DNA of 5,664 bases from Candidatus Bathyarchaeota archaeon JdFR-04 (GTDB lineage: Archaea; Thermoproteota; Bathyarchaeia; Bathyarchaeales; UBA233): contig MTLR01000108.1 of the NCBI GenBank assembly GCA_002010925.1, positions 1 to 5,664 on the forward strand, read 5' to 3'. Made by a program: the position numbers and the translations under genes. Under the pieces are notes generated by a model, which was not told the origin of the DNA, did no database searches, and saw nothing but the letters and a program-made list of their open reading frames with translations. This document shows positions 1 to 5,562 of the stretch, piece by piece; position 1 is the first letter of the stretch; each line of letters opens with the position of its first letter.

Positions 1-460
1 TTCTTTCAAAGTTCTTATTCTCAATAGGGGAGAATAGTTGAAGGGTTGGGAGCATTTTTATTCCTTTAAGTCCAAACTGAGTTATCTCTTTTAGCTTTGT
101 CTCTAAGTATTCTTTATCCTTATTTGGGTTGACTGAGCCGAAGCCGATAAATCGTTTAGGGTTTCTTTTAACAATGTCCGCTATATCTTTGTTTGAGCTT
201 TTGAGCTCTGGATAGTAATTAACCAATTCAACAAAAAACTGCTTTATCTCGTCTTCTATGCATGTAAATCCCCTTGATCGGAAACCTATGATGGATTCTA
301 AATGTCGCTTTCTTAGTTTATTCTTGACCTCTGGTTTTTCCACATCTGAAGGGTCTACGTCTACGGCCAATAAAACCGCATGGTCTACGCCAGCTCTATT
401 CATCTCGTCCAAAATCCTTTTCTCCTCAACAAAGGGATGGACATGAAAGTCTATTATCAA
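1..460 (-). CDS. Amidohydrolase-related TIM-barrel metal-dependent hydrolase, N-terminal part (runs off left edge)
   Basis: The reading frame is open for 153 codons from a TTG start at 460 to the window edge, so the C-terminal half is missing. The protein opens with MIIDFHVHPF. This is the strand-1 HxH metal-binding motif (His6, His8) of the amidohydrolase-2 family, which includes ACMSD-type decarboxylases and related hydrolases. Further in, FIGFGSVNP and GLKGIKMLPTLQLFSP (about residues 110-145) match the family's later barrel strands. TTG is the only sensible start: an in-frame TGA lies two codons upstream, a GGTGA ribosome-binding site sits 6 nt before it, and the next ATG falls after the HxH motif. 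Where many relatives have His or Tyr in the GxKxHP-like strand, this protein has Leu (KMLP). The substrate cannot be told; the family covers decarboxylases and hydrolases acting on small organic acids. It lies 61 nt downstream of the acyl-CoA dehydrogenase on the same strand, so a role in organic-acid or acyl-CoA metabolism is possible but unproven. Confidence 0.82.
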   Translation of the reverse strand, partial: MIIDFHVHPFVEEKRILDEMNRAGVDHAVLLAVDVDPSDVEKPEVKNKLRKRHLESIIGFRSRGFTCIEDEIKQFFVELVNYYPELKSSNKDIADIVKRNPKRFIGFGSVNPNKDKEYLETKLKEITQFGLKGIKMLPTLQLFSPIENKNFER

Positions 461-466
461 GTCTTT

Positions 467-471
467 TCACC
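467..471 (-). promoter_or_regulatory. Ribosome-binding site GGTGA for the amidohydrolase
   Basis: The minus strand reads GGTGA, then AAAGAC, then the TTG start at 460. This matches the archaeal anti-Shine-Dalgarno at normal spacing and fixes the unusual TTG start. The TGA inside the site is itself an in-frame stop, so no upstream start is possible. Confidence 0.65.
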
Positions 472-497
472 GTCCATAAAAATGGAAGGGGATAAAT

Positions 498-507
498 GTA
501 TTTTATT
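498..507 (-). promoter_or_regulatory. Possible TATA element upstream of the amidohydrolase
   Basis: The minus strand reads AATAAAATAC in an AT-rich gap between the acyl-CoA dehydrogenase stop and the amidohydrolase start. A TATA box here would put transcription start near 477, about 17 nt before the TTG and just ahead of the ribosome-binding site. The whole 61-nt gap is AT-rich, so the box could be chance, or part of the upstream gene's T-rich end. Read-through from the acyl-CoA dehydrogenase is equally possible. Confidence 0.3.
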
Positions 508-521
508 GAATTTTAATGTGT

Positions 522-1700
522 TTAAGGCAAGGGTAGATTCATTTCTCTGTAACTTTCTCTGGCAACTATGTATCTTTGGATTTCTCCAGTTCCTTCTATA
601 ATGTCTAAGATTCTGGCATCTCGGTAGAATCGTTCCATATCTGAATCCACATATCCGTAGCCTCCATAGATTTGCATTGCGTCATTTGTGACTTCTATTG
701 CTGTTTTGGCGGCGTATGCCTTTGCCATTGAAGCGAACTTAGTGATTAATCTTGGGTTGTCATGTTTGTGGTCTATTAGCCAAGCGGTTTTATAAGTTAA
801 TAGTCGTGCAGCCTCTATTTTCATAGCCATTTCCGCTATTTTCCATTGCGTAAATTGAAATCTATGTATAGGTTGGAAAAATTGCTCCCTTTCAGTGGAA
901 TACTTTAAGGCACGTTCAAAAGCTCCTTGGGCTATTCCAACAGCTCCAGCGGCGATGGGTGTTCTGCTAAAATCGAAATAGGCCATTATCTGATGGAACC
1001 CTTTGTTTTCTTGACCGAGAAGGTTGCTTAAGGGCACTTTAACATCGTTAAAGGATAATTCCGCCTGCGGGGCTGCTCTGAATCCCATTTTCGGCTTCAA
1101 TGGAGTTGTGTCCAGTCCTGGAGTTTCTTTTTCAACTATTATTTGGCTCATGCCCCTGTAGGGTGGCGAAGCATTTGGGTCTGTCTGGCAGCAAACTATT
1201 GTGAACTTTGCGATGTCTCCACACGTAATAAAGGTTTTAGTGCCATTAATTTTCCAATAGTCTCCTTCCTTTACAGCTGTCGTGTCTAACCCTACAAGTC
1301 CTGCGTCAGAGCCGTGAGCTGGCTCGGTGAGCGCCATGGCGCATACGATTTCTCCTCTACATAAAGGTGGAAGGTATTTTTCTTTCTGCTCTTCTGTACC
1401 GAATTTTTCTATTAGTCCTGCGAATCCTATGCCGCTTAGGATCGCGGCCAGTGTGGAATCCGCCCTGTTGAATTCTTCAGCTATTATGCATGCTTCCATG
1501 CAGCCTAGTCCTTGTCCTCCATACTCTTCAGGAAAACTTGCGCCAATAAAGCCCAGTTTCGCGGCCTTTCTATAAAGTTCCCACGGAAACTCATATTTTT
1601 CGTCGTATTCCCTTCCTTTCTCTGGCGTAAACTCTTTCTCTGCAAATTCACGAGCTGCTCTCTTGATTTCCATTTGTTCTTCGGTGAATTCAAACTTCAT
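522..1700 (-). CDS. Acyl-CoA dehydrogenase (MCAD-like flavoprotein)
   Basis: This 392-residue enzyme has the full family length (usually 380-390). It should catalyse the FAD-dependent alpha,beta-dehydrogenation of an acyl-CoA to the trans-2-enoyl-CoA in the cytoplasm and pass electrons to an electron-transfer flavoprotein, which is not in this window. Domains in order are an N-terminal helical domain (about 1-115), a middle beta domain (about 118-220) and a C-terminal helical domain (about 228-380). The FAD/substrate signature AMALTEPAHGSD is at 121-132, WKINGTKTFIT at 149-159, an FAD-contacting Arg271 in YSTEREQF, QIYGGYGY at 343-350, and the catalytic base Glu369 in DIIEGTGEIQR. A C-terminal Glu is the placement used by short/medium-chain enzymes, not the isovaleryl/long-chain type. 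The stretch FDFSRTPIAAGAVGIAQ (242-258) and AEMAMK resemble mammalian MCAD, but chain-length specificity cannot be read from this. The ATG at 1700 follows a strong GAGGTGA site. The gene lies 187 nt downstream of the hydroxyacyl-CoA dehydrogenase, its pathway partner. Confidence 0.95.
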   Translation of the reverse strand: MKFEFTEEQMEIKRAAREFAEKEFTPEKGREYDEKYEFPWELYRKAAKLGFIGASFPEEYGGQGLGCMEACIIAEEFNRADSTLAAILSGIGFAGLIEKFGTEEQKEKYLPPLCRGEIVCAMALTEPAHGSDAGLVGLDTTAVKEGDYWKINGTKTFITCGDIAKFTIVCCQTDPNASPPYRGMSQIIVEKETPGLDTTPLKPKMGFRAAPQAELSFNDVKVPLSNLLGQENKGFHQIMAYFDFSRTPIAAGAVGIAQGAFERALKYSTEREQFFQPIHRFQFTQWKIAEMAMKIEAARLLTYKTAWLIDHKHDNPRLITKFASMAKAYAAKTAIEVTNDAMQIYGGYGYVDSDMERFYRDARILDIIEGTGEIQRYIVARESYREMNLPLP

Positions 1701-1704
1701 TTTT

Positions 1705-1711
1705 TCACCTC
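1705..1711 (-). promoter_or_regulatory. Strong ribosome-binding site GAGGTGA for acyl-CoA dehydrogenase
   Basis: The minus strand reads GAGGTGA, then AAAA, then ATG at 1700. This long match to the archaeal anti-Shine-Dalgarno supports the chosen start. Confidence 0.75.
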
Positions 1712-1734
1712 ATTTCAACAGCATTTTGCTAGCT

Positions 1735-1746
1735 TCATATACTTGA
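1735..1746 (-). promoter_or_regulatory. Possible TATA element for the acyl-CoA dehydrogenase
   Basis: The minus strand contains TCAAGTATATGA in the 187-nt gap. Placing this TATA about 26 nt upstream of transcription start gives a start near 1713, right before the GAGGTGA site, which is a typical short archaeal leader. No clear purine-rich BRE precedes it, so the call is tentative. If correct, the acyl-CoA dehydrogenase is transcribed separately from the upstream hydroxyacyl-CoA dehydrogenase. Confidence 0.35.
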
Positions 1747-1887
1747 ACTTTTCCTTGAGTAAACGTCCTAACTAATGATGAAGAACTTGATTTCAATAAC
1801 AAGCGTGTATCATCCGGTTTAGACTTTCAAAAATATGGCGCTATCATCTGGGAGGCAAGAAAATAGGAGGTAATTGGTGAGAGTAGC

Positions 1888-3081
1888 TTACTTCTCATAT
1901 GTGTAGAAGCCCTTTCCTGTTTTTGTTCCAAGTTCTCCTTTTTTAATCATTTCTTCTAATAATGGGCTGGGCTTGTAAAATTCGCCATACTTTGATTCAA
2001 TTTCCTTCAGCTTTGAAACTATCAGGTCTATGCCCAGTGTATCGGCGAGCTCTAGTATCCCGATGGGCATATTAAAGCCTAATTTCATTGTTTTGTCTAT
2101 ATCCTCTGGAGTGGCTATATTGTTCCTTATAAGCTCTGCAGCCATGTTGACCATCACGTAAGTTTGGGTCATTGGGTCGAATTTTTCAGCTTTATCCTTA
2201 GATATCTGCGGCATTGCCCATTTGCCTTTATCTGGATACGTGTAAAACCCTTTTCCGGCTTTTACTCCAATTTCGCCTTTTTCGATCTTTTCCTTTATCA
2301 GTGGGGAAACCTTAAAGTTTGGCTCTCTTTCTTCCATAAATTTCAAAACGTGGTAGGCTATATCTATGCCGGTGAAGTCTAACAGCGCGAATATTCCCAT
2401 CGGCATGCCTGCTTTATACATGGCTGCAGCATCAACTTCTTCAATTGTGTATTCTCCCTTGTAGACCATCCATGCAACAAGATTTGTGCCTGAGATGGTT
2501 ATTCTGTTCGCTATGAAGCCTGGAACATCTTTCTTGCATAATACTGGTTCTTTTCCGAACTTTCTTACCAGGTCTATCGTGATGTTGCACGTGTCTTCGC
2601 TTGTTTTTTCACCCATTATGACCTCAACTAGACGCATAAGCTGTGGCGGATTAAAGAAGTGCATACCTATCACTTTCTCCGGGCGACTTGTTGCTGTTGC
2701 AATCTCAGTTATTGGGAGTGCACTTGTGTTTGTTGCTAAAATTGTATGTTTCTGAGAATATTGGTCCATTTCCTTGAATACTTGTTGTTTTAAATCCAGT
2801 TTCTCCGGTATCGCCTCAACTACAAAATCAGCTTCCTTAACGGCATCTTCAAGAGAAACCAATGTTTTTATTCTTCTCAAAGCTTTTTCAGCTTCGGAAG
2901 GAGTTATCTTTCCTTTTTCGATAAACTTGCCTATGCTCCATCTGATTTTTTCCATTCCCCTTTTGAGGAACTCTTCTTTTATGTCTCGCATTGTAACATC
3001 ATAGCCAGCCATCGCCGCAACCTGAGCGATTCCATGCCCCATCGCACCAGCTCCTATTACTGCAATTTTCTTAATTTCCAT
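1888..3081 (-). CDS. 3-hydroxyacyl-CoA dehydrogenase, stand-alone with duplicated C-terminal domain
   Basis: This 397-residue NAD-dependent enzyme should oxidise 3-hydroxyacyl-CoA to 3-ketoacyl-CoA, or run in reverse on acetoacetyl-CoA, in the cytoplasm. The N-terminal Rossmann domain has IAVIGAGAMGHGIAQ (6-20). Asp33 at the end of strand 2 (VTMRD) favours NAD over NADP. The expected catalytic residues are all present: Ser120 in TNTSALP, His141 and Glu153 in the stretch from GMHFFNPP to LVEVI, and Asn192 in GFIANRI. Two 3HCDH units follow, about 187-282 and 303-395, each ending in a near-identical KGE(I/L)GxKxGKGFYTY stretch. No enoyl-CoA hydratase domain is attached, unlike many archaeal fusions. 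The frame stays open 42 codons further upstream to an ATG at 3207. That extension has no ribosome-binding site, looks non-homologous, and covers a TATA/BRE-like box. I therefore start at 3081, where the Rossmann fold begins and GGAGG lies 12 nt upstream. A role in beta-oxidation or short-chain acyl-CoA metabolism fits the neighbouring acyl-CoA dehydrogenase. Confidence 0.94.
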   Translation of the reverse strand: MEIKKIAVIGAGAMGHGIAQVAAMAGYDVTMRDIKEEFLKRGMEKIRWSIGKFIEKGKITPSEAEKALRRIKTLVSLEDAVKEADFVVEAIPEKLDLKQQVFKEMDQYSQKHTILATNTSALPITEIATATSRPEKVIGMHFFNPPQLMRLVEVIMGEKTSEDTCNITIDLVRKFGKEPVLCKKDVPGFIANRITISGTNLVAWMVYKGEYTIEEVDAAAMYKAGMPMGIFALLDFTGIDIAYHVLKFMEEREPNFKVSPLIKEKIEKGEIGVKAGKGFYTYPDKGKWAMPQISKDKAEKFDPMTQTYVMVNMAAELIRNNIATPEDIDKTMKLGFNMPIGILELADTLGIDLIVSKLKEIESKYGEFYKPSPLLEEMIKKGELGTKTGKGFYTYEK

Positions 3082-3093
3082 CCTGAAACTATT

Positions 3094-3100
3094 CCTCCTC
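3094..3100 (-). promoter_or_regulatory. Ribosome-binding site GAGGAGG deciding the hydroxyacyl-CoA dehydrogenase start
   Basis: The minus strand reads GAGGAGG, then 12 nt, then ATG at 3081. The spacing is somewhat long, but this is the only good site near the start of the Rossmann fold. The upstream in-frame ATG at 3207 has nothing comparable, so this site argues for the 397-residue form. Confidence 0.6.
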
Positions 3101-3125
3101 GAACAGATTGTAACGTCAACATTAG

Positions 3126-3143
3126 CTAAAATAGTTTTCTTTC
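3126..3143 (-). promoter_or_regulatory. BRE plus TATA promoter of the hydroxyacyl-CoA dehydrogenase
   Basis: The minus strand reads GAAAGAAAAC followed by TATTTTAG, which has the look of a purine-rich BRE followed by a TATA box. Transcription start would fall near 3103, giving a leader of about 22 nt that just includes the GAGGAGG site. The agreement between predicted start site, ribosome-binding site and ATG at 3081 strengthens both calls. It also means this gene is probably not dependent on read-through from hppA. Confidence 0.5.
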
Positions 3144-3170
3144 GTGTTTTCGAGGTAGAAACGAAAAGAA
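3137..3170 (-). repeat. Imperfect inverted repeat overlapping the BRE, possible operator
   Basis: The minus strand has arm TTCTTTTCGT (3170-3161) and arm ACGAAAGAA (3145-3137), complementary except for one bulged base. An inner TTC/GAA pair sits around a six-base centre, with three extra bases (AAC) on one side. The element abuts and partly overlaps the predicted BRE of the hydroxyacyl-CoA dehydrogenase, where archaeal regulators often bind. It is low-complexity in part, so chance is possible. Confidence 0.35.
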
Positions 3171-3291
3171 ATAAGCTTGTCTTTATCATACCATATGCTA
3201 TTGTCATACAACGTTTATGTTACTGGGCACTGATGTAGCGAAGCTGAATGTGGTGTTACTCTTAACCGCTGATTCTACGATGTTATCTCTA

Positions 3292-3308
3292 TTAAATAAA
3301 AATAAAGT
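3292..3308 (-). terminator. T-rich archaeal-type terminator downstream of hppA
   Basis: About 20 nt after the hppA stop codon the minus strand carries a run reading ACTTTATTTTTATTTAA. Archaeal RNA polymerase commonly stops at such T-rich stretches without a hairpin. With a separate promoter-like box at 3126-3143, this suggests hppA ends here as its own transcription unit. The remaining gap between the two elements shows no gene or clear RNA. Confidence 0.45.
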
Positions 3309-3326
3309 GTTGGGATTAAGGAGGTA

Positions 3327-5378
3327 TTATAGCAAGGCGTATATTAAGATTATTGGTGCAAACACTGATGCTACCAGTGACATAACGGTGATCATTGTGT
3401 TTAACGATGGCCCAGCCGTGTCTTTGAAGGGGTCTCCGACTGTGTCGCCTATTACTGCAGCTTTGTGGGCTTCGGAGCCCTTTCCACCGAAGTTTCCAGC
3501 TTCAATGAATTTTTTGGCATTGTCCCAGGCGCCTCCTGAGTTTGCCATGAAAAGTGCGAAGACTATTCCGGTTACTATGCTTCCGGCTAGGAACCCGGCT
3601 AGGGCCTCTTTTCCGAGGAAGAATCCAGTTGCTAATGGGGCTATGATAGCAAGCATGCATGGAAGTAATAGTTCTTTCAATGCTCCTTTGGTGGCGATGT
3701 CTACACATTTTGCGTAGTCAGGTTTAGCTTTTCCCTTCATTAGCCCTGGTATTTCGCGGAACTGTCTTCTGATTTCTTCGATCATTCGGTGGGCATTTTT
3801 TCCAACAGCAAGAATCAGCAATGCGGAAAGCAGTGGAGGCATCATAGCACCCAGGAAGAGCCCGGCAACTATTTCGGGCTCCATAAGGTTTAGTGTTTCT
3901 ATTTTAACAAGTTGGGCGTAGGCAGCAAACAAGGCTAGCACTGTTAGTGCTGCGGCTCCGATGGCGAAGCCTTTGGTTATGGCTTTAGACGTGTTTCCTG
4001 CAGCATCGAGTCGGTCAGCTACCTCGATTACTTCTTCGCCTAGTCCAGCTTGTTCTGCTATCCCCTTAGCGTTATCGGAGATTGGGCCATAGGCGTCGGT
4101 GGAGATTATCATTCCTACTATGGAGAGCATTCCTACGGCGGCTATTGCGACTCCGTAGACAGGTTTCACGCCAAAGGCTTGGGCTAGGTACCAAGATGCG
4201 AGGGTTGCGGCGCAAATCCCTATTATTGGTGGAACTATGCTTATGATTCCGTAGGAGAAGCCAGTTAGAATATTAGTAGCAGCTCCGGTTCTTGCAGCTT
4301 CAGCGGTTTTAAATACCGGTGGGCGGTCGATTGAAGTGTAGTAGTCAGTGGTTATTCCAATTATCATTCCTGCGATTAATCCAGCCAGTGTTGCCAAGAA
4401 AACTCCCCAAGCTTCATTACCCATCTCGGAGAAGTAGGTTATTAAGAACAGGAATAAGGCGAACAATGAGCATGTGAGGAAAGTTGCTCGATTTATTGCT
4501 GCTCCAGGGTTGCCTTTTATTCCTATTTTTGCGAAGAGGGCCCCGGCTATGGCGGCGAATACCCCAGCTGCAGCTATCAGCAGAGGCAAGGTTACATAGA
4601 TGGTTTTTCCTACTTCGGCGCCTATTATCATGGCAGCTATGACGCTGGCTATATAGGAGTCTATTAGGTCGGCCCCCATTCCAGCTACGTCGCCTACGTT
4701 ATCGCCCACGTTATCAGCAATAACCGCTGGATTCCTCGGGTCATCTTCAGGAATGCCCAATTCAACTTTGCCTACTAAGTCGGCGCTAATGTCAGCAGTT
4801 TTGGTGTATATGCCTCCTCCAGCCTTTGCAAACAAAGCTAGGGCGCTGGCGCCAAAGCTAAAGCCCAAGACAATGTTTGTGGCATCAACTTCAGCCCAGC
4901 CAAGGATAACTCGGAAAATGTAATAAAGTATACTTATTCCGAAGAGCGCCAAGCCTACTATGGATAACCCCATCACTGCTCCGCCGTAAAAGGCTACTGG
5001 GAAGGCTTTTTTCAGTCCTTCTCTGGCCGCACTGGCTGTTCTCACGTTGGCTTTTACTGCCGCCGTCATTCCGATGTAGGCTGCTAGGGTTGAACAGAAG
5101 GAACCTAAAATATAAGCTAGGGCTAAAGCAACACCGAAGATTATTCCTTCAGAGTAAGCAAAGATGATACCTAATATTGTTGCCATTACCGCTACGAAGA
5201 TAGCTAAAGCCATGTTTTGCCTTTTGAGATAAGCCTTTGCTCCCTCTTCGATTGCTGCAGCTATTTCCTTCATTCGTTGAGTTCCGCTGTCTTGTTTCAT
5301 TACATAACTATATAGGTAGGCAGCCAATCCTAACGAGGATAAGCCTGCTATTGGGGCGATTAGGAACCATTCAATCAT
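3327..5378 (-). CDS. hppA: Membrane-bound ion-translocating pyrophosphatase, K+-independent type
   Basis: This 683-residue integral membrane enzyme (usual range about 660-770, about 16 helices) hydrolyses cytoplasmic pyrophosphate and moves ions, normally protons, across the cell membrane. The substrate-binding signatures are intact: [20 protein letters not shown] (187-206), EDDPRNP (211-217), DNVGDNVGD (222-230), [14 protein letters not shown] (426-439), [11 protein letters not shown] (613-623) and [17 protein letters not shown] (644-660). [10 protein letters not shown] (461-470) carries Lys465, the residue that marks K+-independent enzymes; K+-dependent ones have Ala there. That subgroup is mainly proton-pumping. 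The gate region reads [11 protein letters not shown] (235-245), with Asp240 where Glu is usual (LFESY/LFETY), so ion choice should be tested rather than assumed. The ATG at 5378 follows GAGGGAG by 6 nt and immediately precedes the first hydrophobic helix. A good TATA box lies upstream. The gene diverges from a P-type ATPase and is followed by acyl-CoA oxidation genes; pyrophosphate from acyl-CoA ligases is a plausible substrate source, which is inference. Confidence 0.97.
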   Translation of the reverse strand: MIEWFLIAPIAGLSSLGLAAYLYSYVMKQDSGTQRMKEIAAAIEEGAKAYLKRQNMALAIFVAVMATILGIIFAYSEGIIFGVALALAYILGSFCSTLAAYIGMTAAVKANVRTASAAREGLKKAFPVAFYGGAVMGLSIVGLALFGISILYYIFRVILGWAEVDATNIVLGFSFGASALALFAKAGGGIYTKTADISADLVGKVELGIPEDDPRNPAVIADNVGDNVGDVAGMGADLIDSYIASVIAAMIIGAEVGKTIYVTLPLLIAAAGVFAAIAGALFAKIGIKGNPGAAINRATFLTCSLFALFLFLITYFSEMGNEAWGVFLATLAGLIAGMIIGITTDYYTSIDRPPVFKTAEAARTGAATNILTGFSYGIISIVPPIIGICAATLASWYLAQAFGVKPVYGVAIAAVGMLSIVGMIISTDAYGPISDNAKGIAEQAGLGEEVIEVADRLDAAGNTSKAITKGFAIGAAALTVLALFAAYAQLVKIETLNLMEPEIVAGLFLGAMMPPLLSALLILAVGKNAHRMIEEIRRQFREIPGLMKGKAKPDYAKCVDIATKGALKELLLPCMLAIIAPLATGFFLGKEALAGFLAGSIVTGIVFALFMANSGGAWDNAKKFIEAGNFGGKGSEAHKAAVIGDTVGDPFKDTAGPSLNTMITVMSLVASVFAPIILIYALL

Positions 5379-5384
5379 TTAGTT

Positions 5385-5391
5385 CTCCCTC
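5385..5391 (-). promoter_or_regulatory. hppA: Ribosome-binding site GAGGGAG for hppA
   Basis: The minus strand reads GAGGGAG, then AACTAA, then ATG at 5378. It is an acceptable Shine-Dalgarno match at normal spacing and supports this start, directly before the first membrane helix. Confidence 0.5.
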
Positions 5392-5443
5392 TCTTCGTTC
5401 CAGCGAAATTTGGCGATACGACCTTGACATTGTGAGCAACGCC

Positions 5444-5460
5444 TATTTATAAGCTTTTAA
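5444..5460 (-). promoter_or_regulatory. hppA: BRE/TATA promoter of hppA
   Basis: The minus strand reads TTTAAAAGC followed by TTATAAATA. This is the clearest TATA box in the window, preceded by an A-rich BRE-like stretch. Transcription start would fall near 5421, giving a leader of about 42 nt that contains the GAGGGAG site. The box lies in the 184-nt divergent region shared with the P-type ATPase. Confidence 0.6.
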
Positions 5461-5518
5461 ATTTTGGAAGAATTTAGAAAGTCTAATAAGGTAATTTCGT
5501 TTATGTCTATAGATTCCG

Positions 5519-5531
5519 ACTAAAGTTTAGT
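5519..5531. repeat. 13-bp perfect palindrome in the hppA/P-type ATPase divergent region
   Basis: ACTAAAGTTTAGT is a perfect inverted repeat with 6-bp arms around a central G. It lies about 32 nt before the ATPase ATG, where a TATA box or an operator would sit for a very short leader. A repeat of this length is expected roughly once by chance in a window this size, so only its position makes it notable. Confidence 0.3.
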
Positions 5532-5562
5532 GCCCTAAGGGGTCTCTGGATGGCGATGGTGA

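Noticed and set aside
258..601. Two overlapping plus-strand frames at the left end
   Set aside because: They lie opposite the amidohydrolase and the end of the acyl-CoA dehydrogenase, both supported by family motifs. Neither frame has recognisable protein features.
1505..1775. Other short frames on both strands within and beside the acyl-CoA dehydrogenase start
   Set aside because: All are alternative-frame or antisense shadows of the conserved N-terminal domain, with no independent start signals.
1775..1781. Exact C-box sequence ATGATGA in the 187-nt gap
   Set aside because: No CTGA D box or second C/D pair occurs at the needed distances on that strand, so a guide RNA is not supported.
1786..1803. 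Imperfect palindrome CTTGATTTCAATAACAAG upstream of the acyl-CoA dehydrogenase
   Set aside because: Only six of nine positions pair and it sits well upstream of the predicted TATA box; too weak to call an operator.
1864..1907. Plus-strand GGAGGT followed by a GTG and a nine-codon frame
   Set aside because: It runs antisense into the end of the hydroxyacyl-CoA dehydrogenase, has no promoter-like box, and is too short to distinguish from chance.
3230..3274. C/D-box-like pattern (TGATGT, CTGA, TGTGGTG, CTGA) in the gap between hppA and the hydroxyacyl-CoA dehydrogenase
   Set aside because: The C box departs from RTGATGA, the first guide would be only about 7 nt, and no terminal stem is visible. 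It does not meet the archaeal C/D sRNA pattern.
3217..3717. Plus-strand open frame of 166 codons overlapping the end of hppA
   Set aside because: It is antisense to well-conserved hppA coding sequence including the [17 protein letters not shown] motif, lacks a ribosome-binding site, and its translation looks like a reverse-complement shadow.
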